DNA of 54,534 bases from Ancylobacter sp. Lp-2 (GTDB lineage Bacteria; Pseudomonadota; Alphaproteobacteria; Rhizobiales; Xanthobacteraceae). The DNA is taken from the NCBI RefSeq assembly GCF_020523795.1, contig NZ_JAJALI010000018.1, forward strand, positions 1-54,534, read 5' to 3'. The notes beneath the pieces were generated by a model that did no database searches, had not been told where the DNA came from, and saw only the letters and a program-made list of their open reading frames with translations. The translations under genes and the position numbers were made by a program. Position 1 is the first letter of the stretch, and every line of letters starts with the position of its first letter. Positions 15,976 through 26,494 of the stretch are shown piece after piece.

Positions 15976-18900
15976 ATGAACATGGAGCTCTCGCGTCGCG
16001 CATTCTTGCGCACGTCGGGTGCGGGACTGGCGGGCTCGACGCTCGGGGCCTTCGGCTTCGGCGAGGCGGAAGCGGCGGTGGCCGCCTACGTCAAGCCGTT
16101 CCACCTGGCCAACACCGTCGAGGCCCGCAACACCTGCACCTATTGTTCGGTGGCCTGCGGCATCATCATCTTTTCCAAGGGCGACCTCCGGAAGGGTGAG
16201 AAGGCCGACATCGTCCATATCGAGGGCGATGCCGATCACCCGACCAATCGCGGCACGCTGTGCCCGAAGGGCGCGGCGCTCAAAGACATCGTGAAGTCCG
16301 AGACGCGCCTGACCCAGCCGATGGTGCGCAAGCCGGGCTCCGACAAGTTCGAGCCGATCGCCTGGGACGCGGCGCTCGACAAGATCGCCCGCGCCATGAA
16401 GGACGACCGCGACGCCAACTTCATCGCCAAGAACAAGGACGGCGTCACCGTCAACCGCTGGCTGACCACCGGCTTCCTGGCGGCGTCGGCGACCACCAAC
16501 GAAACCGCGTTCGCCACCTACAAGGTGGTGCGCTCGACCGGCATGCTCGGGTTCGACAACCAGGCACGCGTCTGACACGGCCCGACGGTGGCGAGTCTCG
16601 CCCCAACATTTGGCCGTGGCGCAATGACGAATTCTTGGACCGACATCCGGAATACCGATCTCGTCATCATCATGGGCGGCAATGCCGCCGAAGCCCATCC
16701 GTGCGGATTCAAGTGGGTCACCGAGGCTAAGGCCAACCGTGGCGCCAAGCTGATCGTCGTCGACCCGCGCTTCAACCGCTCGGCGTCGGTCGCGGACTAT
16801 TACGCGCCGATCCGCCAGGGGTCGGACATCGCCTTCCTCCTGGGCCTGATCAACTGGTGCATCCAGCACGACAAGGTGCAGTGGGCCTACACCAAGGCGT
16901 TCACCAACGCGTCCTTCGTCGTGAAGGAGGGCTTTGCCTATCAGGACGGCCTGTTCACCGGCTATGACGAGGAAAAGCGCGACTACAACCGCGACAGCTG
17001 GGAGTACGAGATCGGGCCGGACGGCTATGCGGTGGTCGACGAGACGCTGCAGCATCCGCGCTGCGTGTGGAACCTCCTGAAGCAGCACGTCGCCGTCTAC
17101 ACGCCGGAGATGGTGGAGCGCATCTGCGGCACGCCGAAGGAGAAGTTCCTGCACATCGCCGAGATGATCGGCGAGTGCTCGTCGCCGACCAAGACCATGA
17201 CGTCGATGTACGCGCTCGGCTGGACCCAGCATTCCAAGGGGTCGCAGAACATTCGCGGCATGGCGATGCTGCAGCTCATCCTCGGCAATATCGGGGTGCG
17301 CGGCGGTGGCATGAACGCGCTGCGCGGCCACTCCAACATCCAGGGGCTGACCGATATCGGGCTGTTGTCCAACATGCTGCCCGGCTATCTCAACCTGCCG
17401 ATCGAGAAGGAAGCCGACTTCGCCACCTACATCTCGACGCGCGGCTTCAAGCCGCTGCGGCCGAACCAGATGAGCTACTGGCAGAACTACAAGAAGTTCT
17501 TCGTCAGCTTCATGAAGTCGATGTATGGCGACGCCGCGACGGCGCAGAACGACTGGGCCTATGACTATCTGCCCAAGCTCGACGTGCCGAACTACGACAT
17601 CCTGCGGATGTTCGAGCGGATGAAGAAGGGCGAGGTGAACCTCTATTTCTGCCAGGGGTTCAACCCGCTGCAGGCCTTCCCCAACCGGGCGAAGCTCGCC
17701 GAGGGACTGTCCAAGCTCAAGATGCTCGTGATCATGGACCCGCTCCAGACCGAGACCGCGCGCTTCTGGGAGAACCACGGCGTCTTCAACAATGCCAACA
17801 CCGCCAGCATCAAGACCGAGGTGATCCAGCTCCCCACCACCTGCTTCGCGGAGGATGAGGGCTCGCTGGTGAATTCCGGCCGCTGGCTGCAATGGCACTG
17901 GCCGGGCGGCTCGCCTCCAGGCGAGGCGCGCACCGACGCCTGGATCATGGCGCAGATCCATCTGCGGCTGAAGGAGATGTATCGCAAGGAGGGCGGCGCC
18001 TTCCCGGATCCGATCGTCAACCTCAACTGGTCCTACAAGAACCCGGAGGACCCGTCGCCGGAGGAACTGGCGAAGGAGATGAACGGTTCGGCGCTGGTGG
18101 ATGTGTTCGACCCCAACGATCCGACCAAGAAGATCCTGGAGGCGGGCAAGCAGCTGTCCGGCTTCGGCCTGTATCGCGACGACGGCACCACGGCCGGCGG
18201 CTGCTGGATCTATGCCGGCAGCTGGACCGAGGCGGGCAACATGATGGCGCGCCGGGACAATTCCGACCCGGATGACACCGGCGCCTATCTGAAGTGGTCC
18301 TTCGCGTGGCCGGCCAACCGGCGCATCATCTACAACCGCGCCTCCGCCGACCTCGACGGCAAGCCGTGGGATCCCTCGCGTAAGCTGATCGAGTGGGACG
18401 GCACGAAATGGACCGGCTACGACGTGCCGGACATCGCGCCGAACGCCAAGCCGGGCGATGTCGGTCCGTTCATCATGAACCCGGAAGGCACGGGACGCCT
18501 CTTCGTACGCAAGATGATGCGCGACGGGCCGTTCCCGGTGCATTACGAGCCGTTCGAGAGCCCGGTCGCCAACGTGATCGCGCCCAAGGTGCGCGGCAAT
18601 CCGGTGGCGCGCGTCTTCGCCGATGACTGGAAGCAGTTCGCCGATATCGGCGATCCCAACTTCCCCTATGCCGGCACCTCCTACCGGCTCACCGAGCATT
18701 TCCACTACTGGACCAAGAACAACCACGTGAACTCGGTGCTGCAGCCGCAGCAATTCGTGGAGATCTCGGAGGAACTCGCCAGGGAGAAGGGCATCGTCAA
18801 GGGCGGCTGGGTGCGGGTGTGGTCGAAGCGTGGCGAGATCTTCGCCATCGCGGTGGTCACCAAGCGCATCAAGCCGCTGACGGTTGATGGCAAGACGGTG

Positions 18901-19062
18901 CATGTGGTCGGCGTGCCCATTCACTGGGGCTTCGTCGGCGCCGCCCGCAAGGGCTTCCCGGCGAACGTGCTCACCCCGTTCGTCGGCGACGCCAATATCG
19001 AGACGCCGGAGTTCAAGGCATTCATGGTCAACATCGAGCCCTCGACTGGGCCGGTGGCGTAG
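15976..19062 (+). CDS. fdnG: Respiratory formate dehydrogenase, selenocysteine-containing alpha subunit
   Basis: 1028-residue molybdenum enzyme subunit that oxidises formate to CO2 in the periplasm. Tat signal SRRAFLRTSG at residues 6-15; [4Fe-4S] ligands Cys54, Cys57, Cys61 and Cys96. The in-frame TGA at 16573-16575 is selenocysteine 200 (E. coli FdnG has it at 196). Reading continues in the same frame with HGPTVASLAPTFGRGAM, the conserved family sequence, and a SECIS hairpin follows the TGA at once. Bis-MGD-binding domains run to the C-terminus. The ATG chosen has GGGAG upstream; an ATG 45 bases earlier is unlikely. First gene of fdnGHI; fdhE, selA, selB and selC follow downstream. Automated callers would split it in two. 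Confidence 0.96.
16576..16618 (+). promoter_or_regulatory. SECIS element for selenocysteine insertion
   Basis: Directly after the UGA, CACGGCC (16576-16582) pairs perfectly with GGCCGTG (16612-16618). The apical stem GGCGA (16590-16594) and TCGCC (16598-16602) closes on the loop GTC. An unpaired T at 16589 matches the bulged U that SelB recognises. The layout corresponds closely to the known bacterial fdnG SECIS with its GU loop and bulge. Confidence 0.9.
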
Positions 19063-19074
19063 GGAGGCGGCGCG

Positions 19075-20064
19075 ATGTTTCCCCCAATTCCCAACCCCTC
19101 CGTCGACCCGGCCGCGGCCACGCCGCGCTTCGGCGAGAAGGACATCATGCGTCGCTCGGCTTCCACGGTGGAGCCGCCGGCGCAGCGACTCACCGAGGTC
19201 GCCAAGCTGATCGACGTGACCAAGTGCATCGGCTGCAAGGCCTGCCAGGCCGCGTGCCTGGAGTGGAACCAGCTGACCGAGGAGATCGGCATCAACCACG
19301 GGGTCTACGACAACCCCATGGATCTGACCGAGAACACCTTCACGCTGATGCGCTTCACCGAGTGGGAGAACCCCGAGACCGAGAATCTCGAATGGCTCAT
19401 CCGCAAGGACGGCTGCATGCATTGCGAGGATCCGGGCTGCCTCAAGGCCTGCCCGTCTCCCGGCGCCATCGTGCAGTACTCGAACGGCATCGTCGATTTC
19501 CAACATGCCAACTGCATCGGCTGCGGCTACTGCATCAAGGGCTGCCCGTTCAACATCCCGCGCATCTCCAAGGTCGACCACACCGCCTACAAGTGCACGC
19601 TGTGCTCGGACCGCGTCGCGGTCGGCCAGGGCCCGGCCTGCCAGAAGGCGTGCCCGACCCAGGCCATCGTGTTCGGCACCAAGGAAGAGATGAAGGGCTG
19701 GGCGGATTTCCGCATCAAGGACCTGAAGTCGCGCGGCTTCGAGAATGCCGGCCTCTATGACCCGCAGGGCGTGGGCGGCACCCACGTCATGTATGTGCTG
19801 CACCACGCCGACAAGCCGTCCATCTATGCCGGCCTGCCGGACAATCCGCGCATCTCGCCGATCGTGGAAACCTGGAAGGGCATCACCAAATATATGGGCA
19901 TGGCCCTGATGGGCGTGGCGGCGGCCGCCGGCGTGCTGCACTACCTGGTCGCCGGGCCCAACAAGGTCACGGAAGAGGACGAGGAGAACGCCGAGAAGCT
20001 GACCAGCGGTGCCGCGGTGCCGCCTCCGGCCAGCCCGGCGGGAAATGAGGGGAGGCCGACATGA
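19075..20064 (+). CDS. fdnH: Formate dehydrogenase iron-sulfur (beta) subunit
   Basis: 329-residue electron-transfer subunit with four [4Fe-4S] clusters: [36 protein letters not shown] and [21 protein letters not shown] single C-terminal transmembrane helix ([20 protein letters not shown]) anchors it on the periplasmic side, where it passes electrons from FdnG to the FdnI haems. Slightly longer than E. coli FdnH (294) because of an N-terminal extension of about 40 residues and an acidic C-terminal tail. Strong GGGAGG ribosome site 13 bases behind fdnG. Confidence 0.95.
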   Translation: MFPPIPNPSVDPAAATPRFGEKDIMRRSASTVEPPAQRLTEVAKLIDVTKCIGCKACQAACLEWNQLTEEIGINHGVYDNPMDLTENTFTLMRFTEWENPETENLEWLIRKDGCMHCEDPGCLKACPSPGAIVQYSNGIVDFQHANCIGCGYCIKGCPFNIPRISKVDHTAYKCTLCSDRVAVGQGPACQKACPTQAIVFGTKEEMKGWADFRIKDLKSRGFENAGLYDPQGVGGTHVMYVLHHADKPSIYAGLPDNPRISPIVETWKGITKYMGMALMGVAAAAGVLHYLVAGPNKVTEEDEENAEKLTSGAAVPPPASPAGNEGRPT

Positions 20065-20801
20065 GCGTGCACGACCCGAACTCTCCGGTGCCGACGCCGG
20101 CCGACGACGTGCAGTCGGGCGACGCGGTGCATCCCGGCCACCCGGTGACGGTGGACCGCTACACCGTCGCCGCGCGCATCAACCACTGGATCACCGCCGT
20201 CAGTCTGGTGCTGCTGGCGCTGTCCGGCCTCTCTTTGTTCACGCCGAGGCTGTTCTTCCTCACCGGCCTGTTCGGCGGCGGGCAGATGACGCGGATCCTG
20301 CATCCGTGGATCGGCGTGGTGCTGTTCTGCTCCTTCGCGCTGCTGTTCATCCGCTTCTGGCGGGCGAACCTGCCCAAGCGCGTCGACGCGGAATGGCTGG
20401 CCCATTCCGGCGACATGCTGGCCGGGCGCGAGGAGAAGATGCCGGAGGTCGGCAAGTACAATGCCGGCCAGAAATTCGTGTTCTGGTCGATGTCGGCACT
20501 GATCTTGGTGCTGATCACCTCGGGCATCGTGATGTGGGACCAGTATTTCTATCCCTACACCACCATCGAGCAGAAGCGTATCGCCATCCTCGTGCACTCG
20601 GCGACGGCGATCTTCGCCATCTGCGTGTGGATCGTGCATGTCTACGCAGCGATCTGGGTGAAGGGCACCTTCAGCGCCATGACGCGCGGGCGCGTCACCG
20701 GCGGCTGGGCGTGGCGCCATCACCGCAAATGGCTGCGCGAGCTGGTCGGCAAGCCGGCGACGCCGCCGACCCGCCGCGGCACCGGCACCCTGGCGGAATA
20801 G
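20061..20801 (+). CDS. fdnI: Formate dehydrogenase cytochrome b (gamma) subunit
   Basis: 246-residue membrane subunit with four hydrophobic helices. Haem-ligand candidates are His42 (RINHW), His81 (LHPW), His179 and His193; the last pair keep the 14-residue spacing of E. coli His155/His169. It takes electrons from the beta subunit and reduces quinone. The start overlaps the fdnH stop (ATGA). An N-terminal extension of about 30 residues rich in Pro and Asp precedes the first helix. Confidence 0.93.
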   Translation: MSVHDPNSPVPTPADDVQSGDAVHPGHPVTVDRYTVAARINHWITAVSLVLLALSGLSLFTPRLFFLTGLFGGGQMTRILHPWIGVVLFCSFALLFIRFWRANLPKRVDAEWLAHSGDMLAGREEKMPEVGKYNAGQKFVFWSMSALILVLITSGIVMWDQYFYPYTTIEQKRIAILVHSATAIFAICVWIVHVYAAIWVKGTFSAMTRGRVTGGWAWRHHRKWLRELVGKPATPPTRRGTGTLAE

Positions 20802-20853
20802 CCGTCGCGTCGCTTGCGGGCGCCGGCTACGGCGTCCGCTGCCCGTCTCGACA

Positions 20854-20882
20854 GCCCCGCTGTGGCGCGCCACCGGCGGGGC
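20854..20882. terminator. GC-rich hairpin after fdnI
   Basis: GCCCCGC (20854-20860) pairs with GCGGGGC (20876-20882), enclosing the perfect palindrome GTGGCGCGCCAC (20862-20873). No T tract follows, so this may be an mRNA-stabilising or partial terminator hairpin that separates the abundant fdnGHI message from fdhE-selAB rather than a full stop. Confidence 0.4.
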
Positions 20883-21057
20883 GTCTCGCAAGCCACCCCG
20901 CAGGGGTGTGCTATCCTTCCTCCGGCTCAAGGCGCTGCCGGCGAGGGTTTTGCCGGACATCTGTTCAGGCCGCTGTCCGAAACGTGTTGCTGAGCCCGTT
21001 GCCTGAGCGTGCCGGTTTTGCATAACCACGTGGCCCGTGCGGTTCGTGAGGAATCCT

Positions 21058-21972
21058 ATGTCGACTGATCTCCAGCCCGATCCCACCGTCATCGGCGCCG
21101 TCTCGACGCCACCCTTCGCGGTGGTTCCCGATCCCGCGACGCTGTTCCCGATCCGCGCCAAGCGCCTGCGGGCCTATGCGGCGGTGAGCCCGGCCAAGCC
21201 CTATCTCGATTTCGTCGCCGGCCTCGTCGACGCGCAGGCCGAGACGGTGGCGCTGGCGCCTGCCCCCGCGCCGATCCCGGCGGAGCAGGTGGCGCGGGCG
21301 AGCGAATTCGGCATGCCGCCGCTCGACCGCTCCGTTCTCGCCGCCGATCCCGTCTTCCAGCCGACCCTCGACATCTTGTTCGACGCCATCGCCAAGCGGC
21401 CGATGCCGGAGCCGGCCGCCGCCGCGCTGGCGCGGGTGCGACAGGCGGGCGGCGCGGAGCGCGCCGAGATCGCCGCCAATGTGCTGGCGCACGCCATCCC
21501 GATGGAGGCGCTGGCCGAGCACGCCTTCGTCGCCGCCGGGCTGGAGGTGCTCGCCACAAGGCTGGCCGCCACGCTCGATGCCAAGGCCTTGCGGCCGGTG
21601 AGCGAGACGGCGGTGTGCCCGGGCTGCGGCGGCCCGCCGGTCGCCTCGCTGATCGTCGAATGGCCGAGCGCGCATGGCAACCGCTTCTGCGCCTGCGAGC
21701 TGTGCGCCACGCTGTGGAACTATGTGCGCATCAAATGCGTGTCCTGCGGCTCCACCAAGGGCATCGGCTATCAGGAGGTCGAGGGCGGCCCCGGCACGGT
21801 GAAGGCGGAGACCTGCGACGAGTGCCGCACCTATGTGAAGGTGCTCTACCAGAACAAGGATGTGTCGATCGAGGCGCTGGCCGACGACATCGGCTCGCTG
21901 CCGCTCGACATATTGATGCGCGAGGGCCCCTACCGCCGCGCCGCCTACAACCCGTTCCTGATCGGCTACTGA
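21058..21972 (+). CDS. fdhE: Formate dehydrogenase accessory protein FdhE
   Basis: 304-residue cytoplasmic protein needed for maturation or redox handling of respiratory formate dehydrogenases before Tat export. Four CxxC pairs of the rubredoxin-like C-terminal domain are visible: CPGC, CELC, CVSC and CDEC. The family tail is MREGPYRRAAYNPFLIGY. The ATG has AGGAA upstream; a start 21 bases earlier is less likely. 256 bases behind fdnI and 11 bases ahead of selA. Confidence 0.93.
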   Translation: MSTDLQPDPTVIGAVSTPPFAVVPDPATLFPIRAKRLRAYAAVSPAKPYLDFVAGLVDAQAETVALAPAPAPIPAEQVARASEFGMPPLDRSVLAADPVFQPTLDILFDAIAKRPMPEPAAAALARVRQAGGAERAEIAANVLAHAIPMEALAEHAFVAAGLEVLATRLAATLDAKALRPVSETAVCPGCGGPPVASLIVEWPSAHGNRFCACELCATLWNYVRIKCVSCGSTKGIGYQEVEGGPGTVKAETCDECRTYVKVLYQNKDVSIEALADDIGSLPLDILMREGPYRRAAYNPFLIGY

Positions 21973-21983
21973 GGAGGCGCGCC

Positions 21984-23393
21984 ATGGATGCGGAATCCCG
22001 TCCGTCGCTGCGCGACCTGCCCTCGGTCGACCAGGTGCTGAAGACCGAAGCCGCGCTGGAGGCTGCCGGTCGCTTCGGCCGCGCGCCGCTCACCGCCGCC
22101 ATCCGCGCCGCGCTGGAGCAGGTGCGGGCCTGTGTGCTCGCCGGCCAGCTCGCCAGCGTGCCATCGCCGGATCACGTGGCGCTGGCGGCGGCCGAGCAAC
22201 TGGCGCTCGCCTCCCGTTCCTCGCTGCGGCCGGTGTTCAATCTCACCGGCACGGTGCTGCACACCAATCTCGGCCGCGCCGTGCTCGCCGAGGCGGCGGT
22301 GGAGGCGGCGAGCGCCGCCATGCGCTCGGCCGTCGCGCTGGAATACGACCTCGACACCGGCAAGCGCGGCGAGCGCGACGACCATGTCCGCGCCCTGCTG
22401 ATCGAGCTGACCGGCGCCGAAGACGCCACCGTCGTCAACAACAACGCCGCCGCGGTGCTGCTCTGCCTGAACACGCTCGGCGCCGGCAAGGGCGCCGTCG
22501 TGTCGCGCGGCGAGCTGATCGAGATCGGCGGCGCCTTTCGCATGCCAGACATCATGGCCCGCGCTGGCGCCCGCCTCGTCGAGGTGGGCACCACCAACCG
22601 CACCCATGCCAAGGACTATCTCGCCGCCCTCGACGCGGAGACTGGGCTGATCCTCAAGGTGCACACCTCGAATTACCGCATCGAGGGCTTCACCAAGGAA
22701 GTGTCGGCGCGCGAGCTGGCGCAGATCGCCCGCGCGCACAGCGTGCCGCTCATCCATGATCTCGGCTCCGGCACGCTCGCTGACCTCGCGCGGCTCGGCG
22801 TCGGCCGCGAGCCGACGGTGCGCGAGACGGTGGCTGACGGTGCCGATCTCGTCACCTTTTCCGGCGACAAGCTGCTCGGTGGCCCGCAGACCGGCTTCAT
22901 CGTCGGCCGGGCCGACCTCATCGCCGCCATCAACCGCAACCCGATGAAGCGGGCGCTGCGGGTCGACAAGATCCGCCTCGCGGCGCTGGAGGCCACGCTT
23001 CGGCTCTATCGCGACCCGGACACGCTGGCGGCCCGCCTGCCGACGCTGCGCCTGCTGGCGCGCCCGGCCGAGGAGATCCGCGCGCTGGCCGAGGCATTGG
23101 TGATGCCTGTCGCCACGCTGCTCGGCGATGGCTGGCTCGTCACGGTGGTGGATTGCGCCAGCCAGATCGGCTCCGGCGCGCTGCCGCAGAAGACGCTGGC
23201 GAGCGCCGGCCTCGCGCTGCGTTCCGCCGACGGCTCGGGCGGCGCGCTGGCCGAGCTGGCCTCCGCACTGCGCCGACTGGAGCGGCCGATCATCGGCCGC
23301 GTCGCCGATGGCGCGCTGCTCCTCGACCTGCGCTGCCTGGAGGATCCGCAGGGCCTGCTCGACAGCCTCGCCGGGCTCGCGGTGACGCCGTGA
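21984..23393 (+). CDS. selA: L-seryl-tRNA(Sec) selenium transferase
   Basis: 469-residue PLP enzyme that converts Ser-tRNA(Sec) to Sec-tRNA(Sec) with selenophosphate. Family landmarks: the N-terminal tRNA-binding part [34 protein letters not shown], and the PLP lysine in [12 protein letters not shown]. Length close to E. coli SelA (463). Strong GAGGAGG site seven bases before the ATG. Its stop overlaps the selB GTG start, indicating coupling. Confidence 0.96.
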   Translation: MDAESRPSLRDLPSVDQVLKTEAALEAAGRFGRAPLTAAIRAALEQVRACVLAGQLASVPSPDHVALAAAEQLALASRSSLRPVFNLTGTVLHTNLGRAVLAEAAVEAASAAMRSAVALEYDLDTGKRGERDDHVRALLIELTGAEDATVVNNNAAAVLLCLNTLGAGKGAVVSRGELIEIGGAFRMPDIMARAGARLVEVGTTNRTHAKDYLAALDAETGLILKVHTSNYRIEGFTKEVSARELAQIARAHSVPLIHDLGSGTLADLARLGVGREPTVRETVADGADLVTFSGDKLLGGPQTGFIVGRADLIAAINRNPMKRALRVDKIRLAALEATLRLYRDPDTLAARLPTLRLLARPAEEIRALAEALVMPVATLLGDGWLVTVVDCASQIGSGALPQKTLASAGLALRSADGSGGALAELASALRRLERPIIGRVADGALLLDLRCLEDPQGLLDSLAGLAVTP

Positions 23394-25414
23394 TCATCGG
23401 CACCGCCGGCCATATCGACCACGGCAAGACGGCGCTGATCGGCGCCCTTACCGGCGTCGATACCGACCGGCTGAAGGAGGAGAAGGCGCGCGGCATCTCC
23501 ATCGATCTCGGTTTCGCCTATCTGCCGACCGAGGCCGGGATTCTCGGCTTCATCGACGTGCCCGGCCATGAGCGCTTCATCCACACCATGCTGGCCGGCG
23601 CCAGCGGCATCGATTTCGCGCTGGTCGTGGTGGCCGCCGATGACGGGGTGATGCCGCAGACCGGCGAGCATCTCGCCATTCTCGACCTGCTCGGCGTCTC
23701 CCACGGCATCGTCGCCCTCGCCAAGGCGGATCTCGCCGATGCGTCGCGCCGCGCGGCGGTGTCGGCGGAGATCGCCGGGGCGCTGGCCGGCACGGCACTG
23801 GAGGGGGCGCCAATCCTCGCCGTCTCCGCCCGCACCGGCGAGGGCATCGACGAGTTGCGCGCTGCCCTCGTCGTGGCGGCGGCGTCCTTCGCGGCGGAGC
23901 GGCAAAGCGGACGCTTCCGCCTGTCGGTCGACCGCTCTTTCGCGCTGTCGGGCGCCGGTACCGTCGTCACCGGCACGGTGGTGTCCGGCGCGGTGGCGGT
24001 GGGGGACCGGGTGACGGTCAGCCCCTCCGGCCTTGCCGCCCGCGTGCGCTCCATCCATGCGCAGAACCGCCCGGCCGAGCGCGGCGCCGCCGGCGACCGC
24101 TGCGCGGTCAATCTCGCCGGCGACGGCGTCAGCGCGCAGGCGATCGCGCGCGGCGACGTGGTGCTCGATCCCTCGCTGCACGCCCCGACCGACCGCATCG
24201 ACGCCTCGCTGCGGGTGCTGGCCAGCGAGCCGAAGCCGCTCGGCACCTGGTTCCCGGCGCGGCTGCATCATGGCGCGGTCGAGGTCGGCGCCCGCGTGGT
24301 GCCGCTGGATGCCGAGGCGCTGCTGCCCGGCGCGGAAGGCCGTGTGCAACTGGTGCTGGAGCGGCCGATCGCGGCGGCGGTGCGCGACCGCTTCGTGCTG
24401 CGCGACACCTCGGCGCGGCGCACCATCGGCGGCGGCCGCTTCATCGATCTGCGCGCGCCCGCCCGCAAGCGCCGGACGCCGGAGCGCCTCGCCGTCCTCG
24501 ACGCGGCGGCCGAGGCCGATCCCGCCGCCGCGCTCGCCCGGCTGGTCGAGTTGCCGCCCTATCATCTCGATCTCGATGCCTTCGCCCGCGACCGCGCGCT
24601 CGCCGCCGAGGCGCCGGCGGCGCTGGCTTCGGCGCTCGGCCTCGTCACGCTGGCGGCTGGCGGTATCACCTTCGCCCTCTCCGCCGCCCGCTGGACCGCC
24701 CTGCGCGCGGAGATCGCCGACCGGCTCGCCGCCTATCACGCCGCCAATCCCGACCTTGCCGGCCTCGGCGTCGAGAAGCTGCGCATGGAGCTCACGGTAA
24801 GGCTGCCCAAGCCGGCCTTCCTGGTGGCGCTCGCCCGGCTGGCGCAGGAGGGCGTGCTGGCGGTGGAGGGCGCCTGGGTGCGGCTCGCCGGCCACGAGGT
24901 GCGGCTGGCCGAGCGCGACGAGCGGTTATGGGAGGTCGTCGCGCCGATGCTCGCCGGTCCCGAGCGCTTCCGCCCGCCGCGGGTGCGCGACATCGCCGGC
25001 CGCCTCGGCGAGCCGGAGGCCGATATCCGCCGGCTGTTCAAGCTGCTGTCGCGGCTGGGGAAAGTCGACGAGGTGGCGCATGACCACTTCTTTCTCCGCC
25101 CGGTGGTATCGGCTATGGTCGGCCATGCCGAGGCTCTGGCGTCGGACGGGGAGTTCAGCGCCGCCGCCTTCCGCGATCGTATCGAGGGGGGAGTGGGGAC
25201 GGGGGAACATGCGGTCGGCCGCAAGGTGGCGATCCAGATCCTCGAATTCTTCGACCGCCACGGGGTGACGCTCCGGCGCGGCGATCTGCGCCGGATCAAC
25301 CGGCACCGGCTCGATCTGTTCGGCCCCGCCGAGCCGCCGGCGCCGGAAGACGGCGCGGCACAGGTTCCAGTCCCTCCCGAGGGGCGGGATGCGGAAGAGA
25401 GTTATCTCCGGTGA
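23390..25414 (+). CDS. selB: Selenocysteine-specific elongation factor
   Basis: 674-residue GTPase that brings Sec-tRNA(Sec) to UGA codons with a SECIS. N-terminal EF-Tu-like domain: [10 protein letters not shown] (P loop, from residue 7), DVPGHERFI and AKADL. Domains II-III follow, and the C-terminal winged-helix repeats (from about residue 400) bind the SECIS hairpin. The GTG start (GTGA overlap with selA) gives the exact family N-terminus [12 protein letters not shown]; the frame is open 79 codons earlier only as a shadow of selA. Its last six sense codons and the TGA stop lie inside the 5' part of selC. Confidence 0.96.
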   Translation: MIIGTAGHIDHGKTALIGALTGVDTDRLKEEKARGISIDLGFAYLPTEAGILGFIDVPGHERFIHTMLAGASGIDFALVVVAADDGVMPQTGEHLAILDLLGVSHGIVALAKADLADASRRAAVSAEIAGALAGTALEGAPILAVSARTGEGIDELRAALVVAAASFAAERQSGRFRLSVDRSFALSGAGTVVTGTVVSGAVAVGDRVTVSPSGLAARVRSIHAQNRPAERGAAGDRCAVNLAGDGVSAQAIARGDVVLDPSLHAPTDRIDASLRVLASEPKPLGTWFPARLHHGAVEVGARVVPLDAEALLPGAEGRVQLVLERPIAAAVRDRFVLRDTSARRTIGGGRFIDLRAPARKRRTPERLAVLDAAAEADPAAALARLVELPPYHLDLDAFARDRALAAEAPAALASALGLVTLAAGGITFALSAARWTALRAEIADRLAAYHAANPDLAGLGVEKLRMELTVRLPKPAFLVALARLAQEGVLAVEGAWVRLAGHEVRLAERDERLWEVVAPMLAGPERFRPPRVRDIAGRLGEPEADIRRLFKLLSRLGKVDEVAHDHFFLRPVVSAMVGHAEALASDGEFSAAAFRDRIEGGVGTGEHAVGRKVAIQILEFFDRHGVTLRRGDLRRINRHRLDLFGPAEPPAPEDGAAQVPVPPEGRDAEESYLR

Positions 25415-25488
25415 GGTAGCTGGTCTTCAAAACCAGAGGGGGCCGCGCGACGGTCCTTGGTGGGTTCGACTCCCACTCTCTTCCGCCA
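25393..25488 (+). tRNA. selC: tRNA-Sec (anticodon TCA)
   Basis: 96-base tRNA gene with encoded CCA. The eight-pair acceptor stem is GGAAGAGA (25393-25400) with TCTCTTCC (25477-25484), followed by G and CCA. The anticodon loop CTTCAAA carries TCA at 25427-25429. There is a long extra arm (about 25437-25458) and a T arm GTGGG-TTCGACT-CCCAC. Sequence and layout match E. coli selC closely. The first 22 bases are also the end of selB, so the tRNA must be processed from, or transcribed within, the selB message region. Confidence 0.96.
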
Positions 25489-26494
25489 ATCTATTGTATT
25501 GTCTGGTTGAGCTTATTGAGTGAATTTGTATTCTGTATGCATTTACCCGGCAGATTTCAGTAGTAATCTGACAGTATATTACAGAATAGTTAAATTGTTG
25601 TTACGTTATTGATATGAGAACAATGGTTCTGTTGAGACGGTGAGGCCTTGCATCTTGGATGCAAAGTTAAGGCATTTTTCCGACTAGCAGTCGCGTCCGT
25701 GAGGGCGAAATACAACAAGCCCGATCTGGATAGGGGTGTAATCGTTAGGAAGACTGGCGTAGCGGCATTCTCGCGCGCCGGCGATCCAAGCTCGCTCGAT
25801 CGATGCGGCGGTGGTGATTGTGCTATGGCGAAACGCCGGCCGATCTGAGGTGATCAGGCGCCTGAAGCGGATTTCTGCAGAAGTCGAGCGGGTCCCCAAC
25901 GGTGGATGCCGCTGAAAGCGGGGTATCCGCCGTCTCCCGGGATCTAGGGATCGAGCTATCGATACGGAGCGAGCTGTTCAGGTCGCGTCTCTGTCCGACG
26001 AAGCAAAAGAAGCGGCATGCAGACGGGAGTGGGCGGGAGCCTTTCAGCTCTGCTCGATGCCGCTGCAAAGCCGGCTATCGTCGAACCGGTCGCTGCGATC
26101 CGCGCTCGTGGACATGGCGCCGTCGAGGCCGAGGCATAGGCCCCCAGCACGTCGGCAAAACCTCGATCAGATGAGCGGGTTATGCCCGATTGCCCACTCG
26201 TCGAGGGTGTGCGGGCAGAAGGATGATTGCGAGCGGTCAGTACCCTTCAGCACCCGATTCGAATTCCTGCAAGACGTTAAGAAAACCCTGCCCAATTCGG
26301 CCGATTTCACATGGCTGTGATCCGTGCAGGGATGCAACACCCGACCCAAAAAAGCCCTCTCGGCGCCCAATTTCAGCACTTTGGCTTTGCGCCGCGAGAT
26401 CGATTCACACAATGTCTTTCACGATGATCTTTTTGCTCATCGGGTGAGTCCTGTCACTTTAATGTGAATATGGGCTCAAGTTTGGATAAGTGAA
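25489..26494. other. Gene-poor region downstream of selC
   Basis: About 1 kb without a gene I can support. The first 150 bases are strikingly AT-rich against the surroundings. Small inverted repeats are AGAACaatgGTTCT near 25617-25630 and TTGCATCttgGATGCAA near 25648-25664. Further on, short stretches read like protein in shifting frames (for example about 25967-26120 on the plus strand), which suggests decayed coding sequence. The last part should hold the porin promoter. No transposase or integrase is recognisable. Confidence 0.55.

Noticed and set aside
16573..16575. TGA in fdnG read as a nonsense mutation making a pseudogene
   Set aside because: It is at the conserved selenocysteine position, followed by a proper SECIS, and the complete Sec machinery is encoded nearby.
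15925..19941. Open minus-strand frame of over 1300 codons opposite fdnG and fdnH
   Set aside because: It is the antisense mirror of high-GC coding sequence, rich in Arg, His, Gly and Ala, with no family resemblance; the plus strand encodes a clear formate dehydrogenase.
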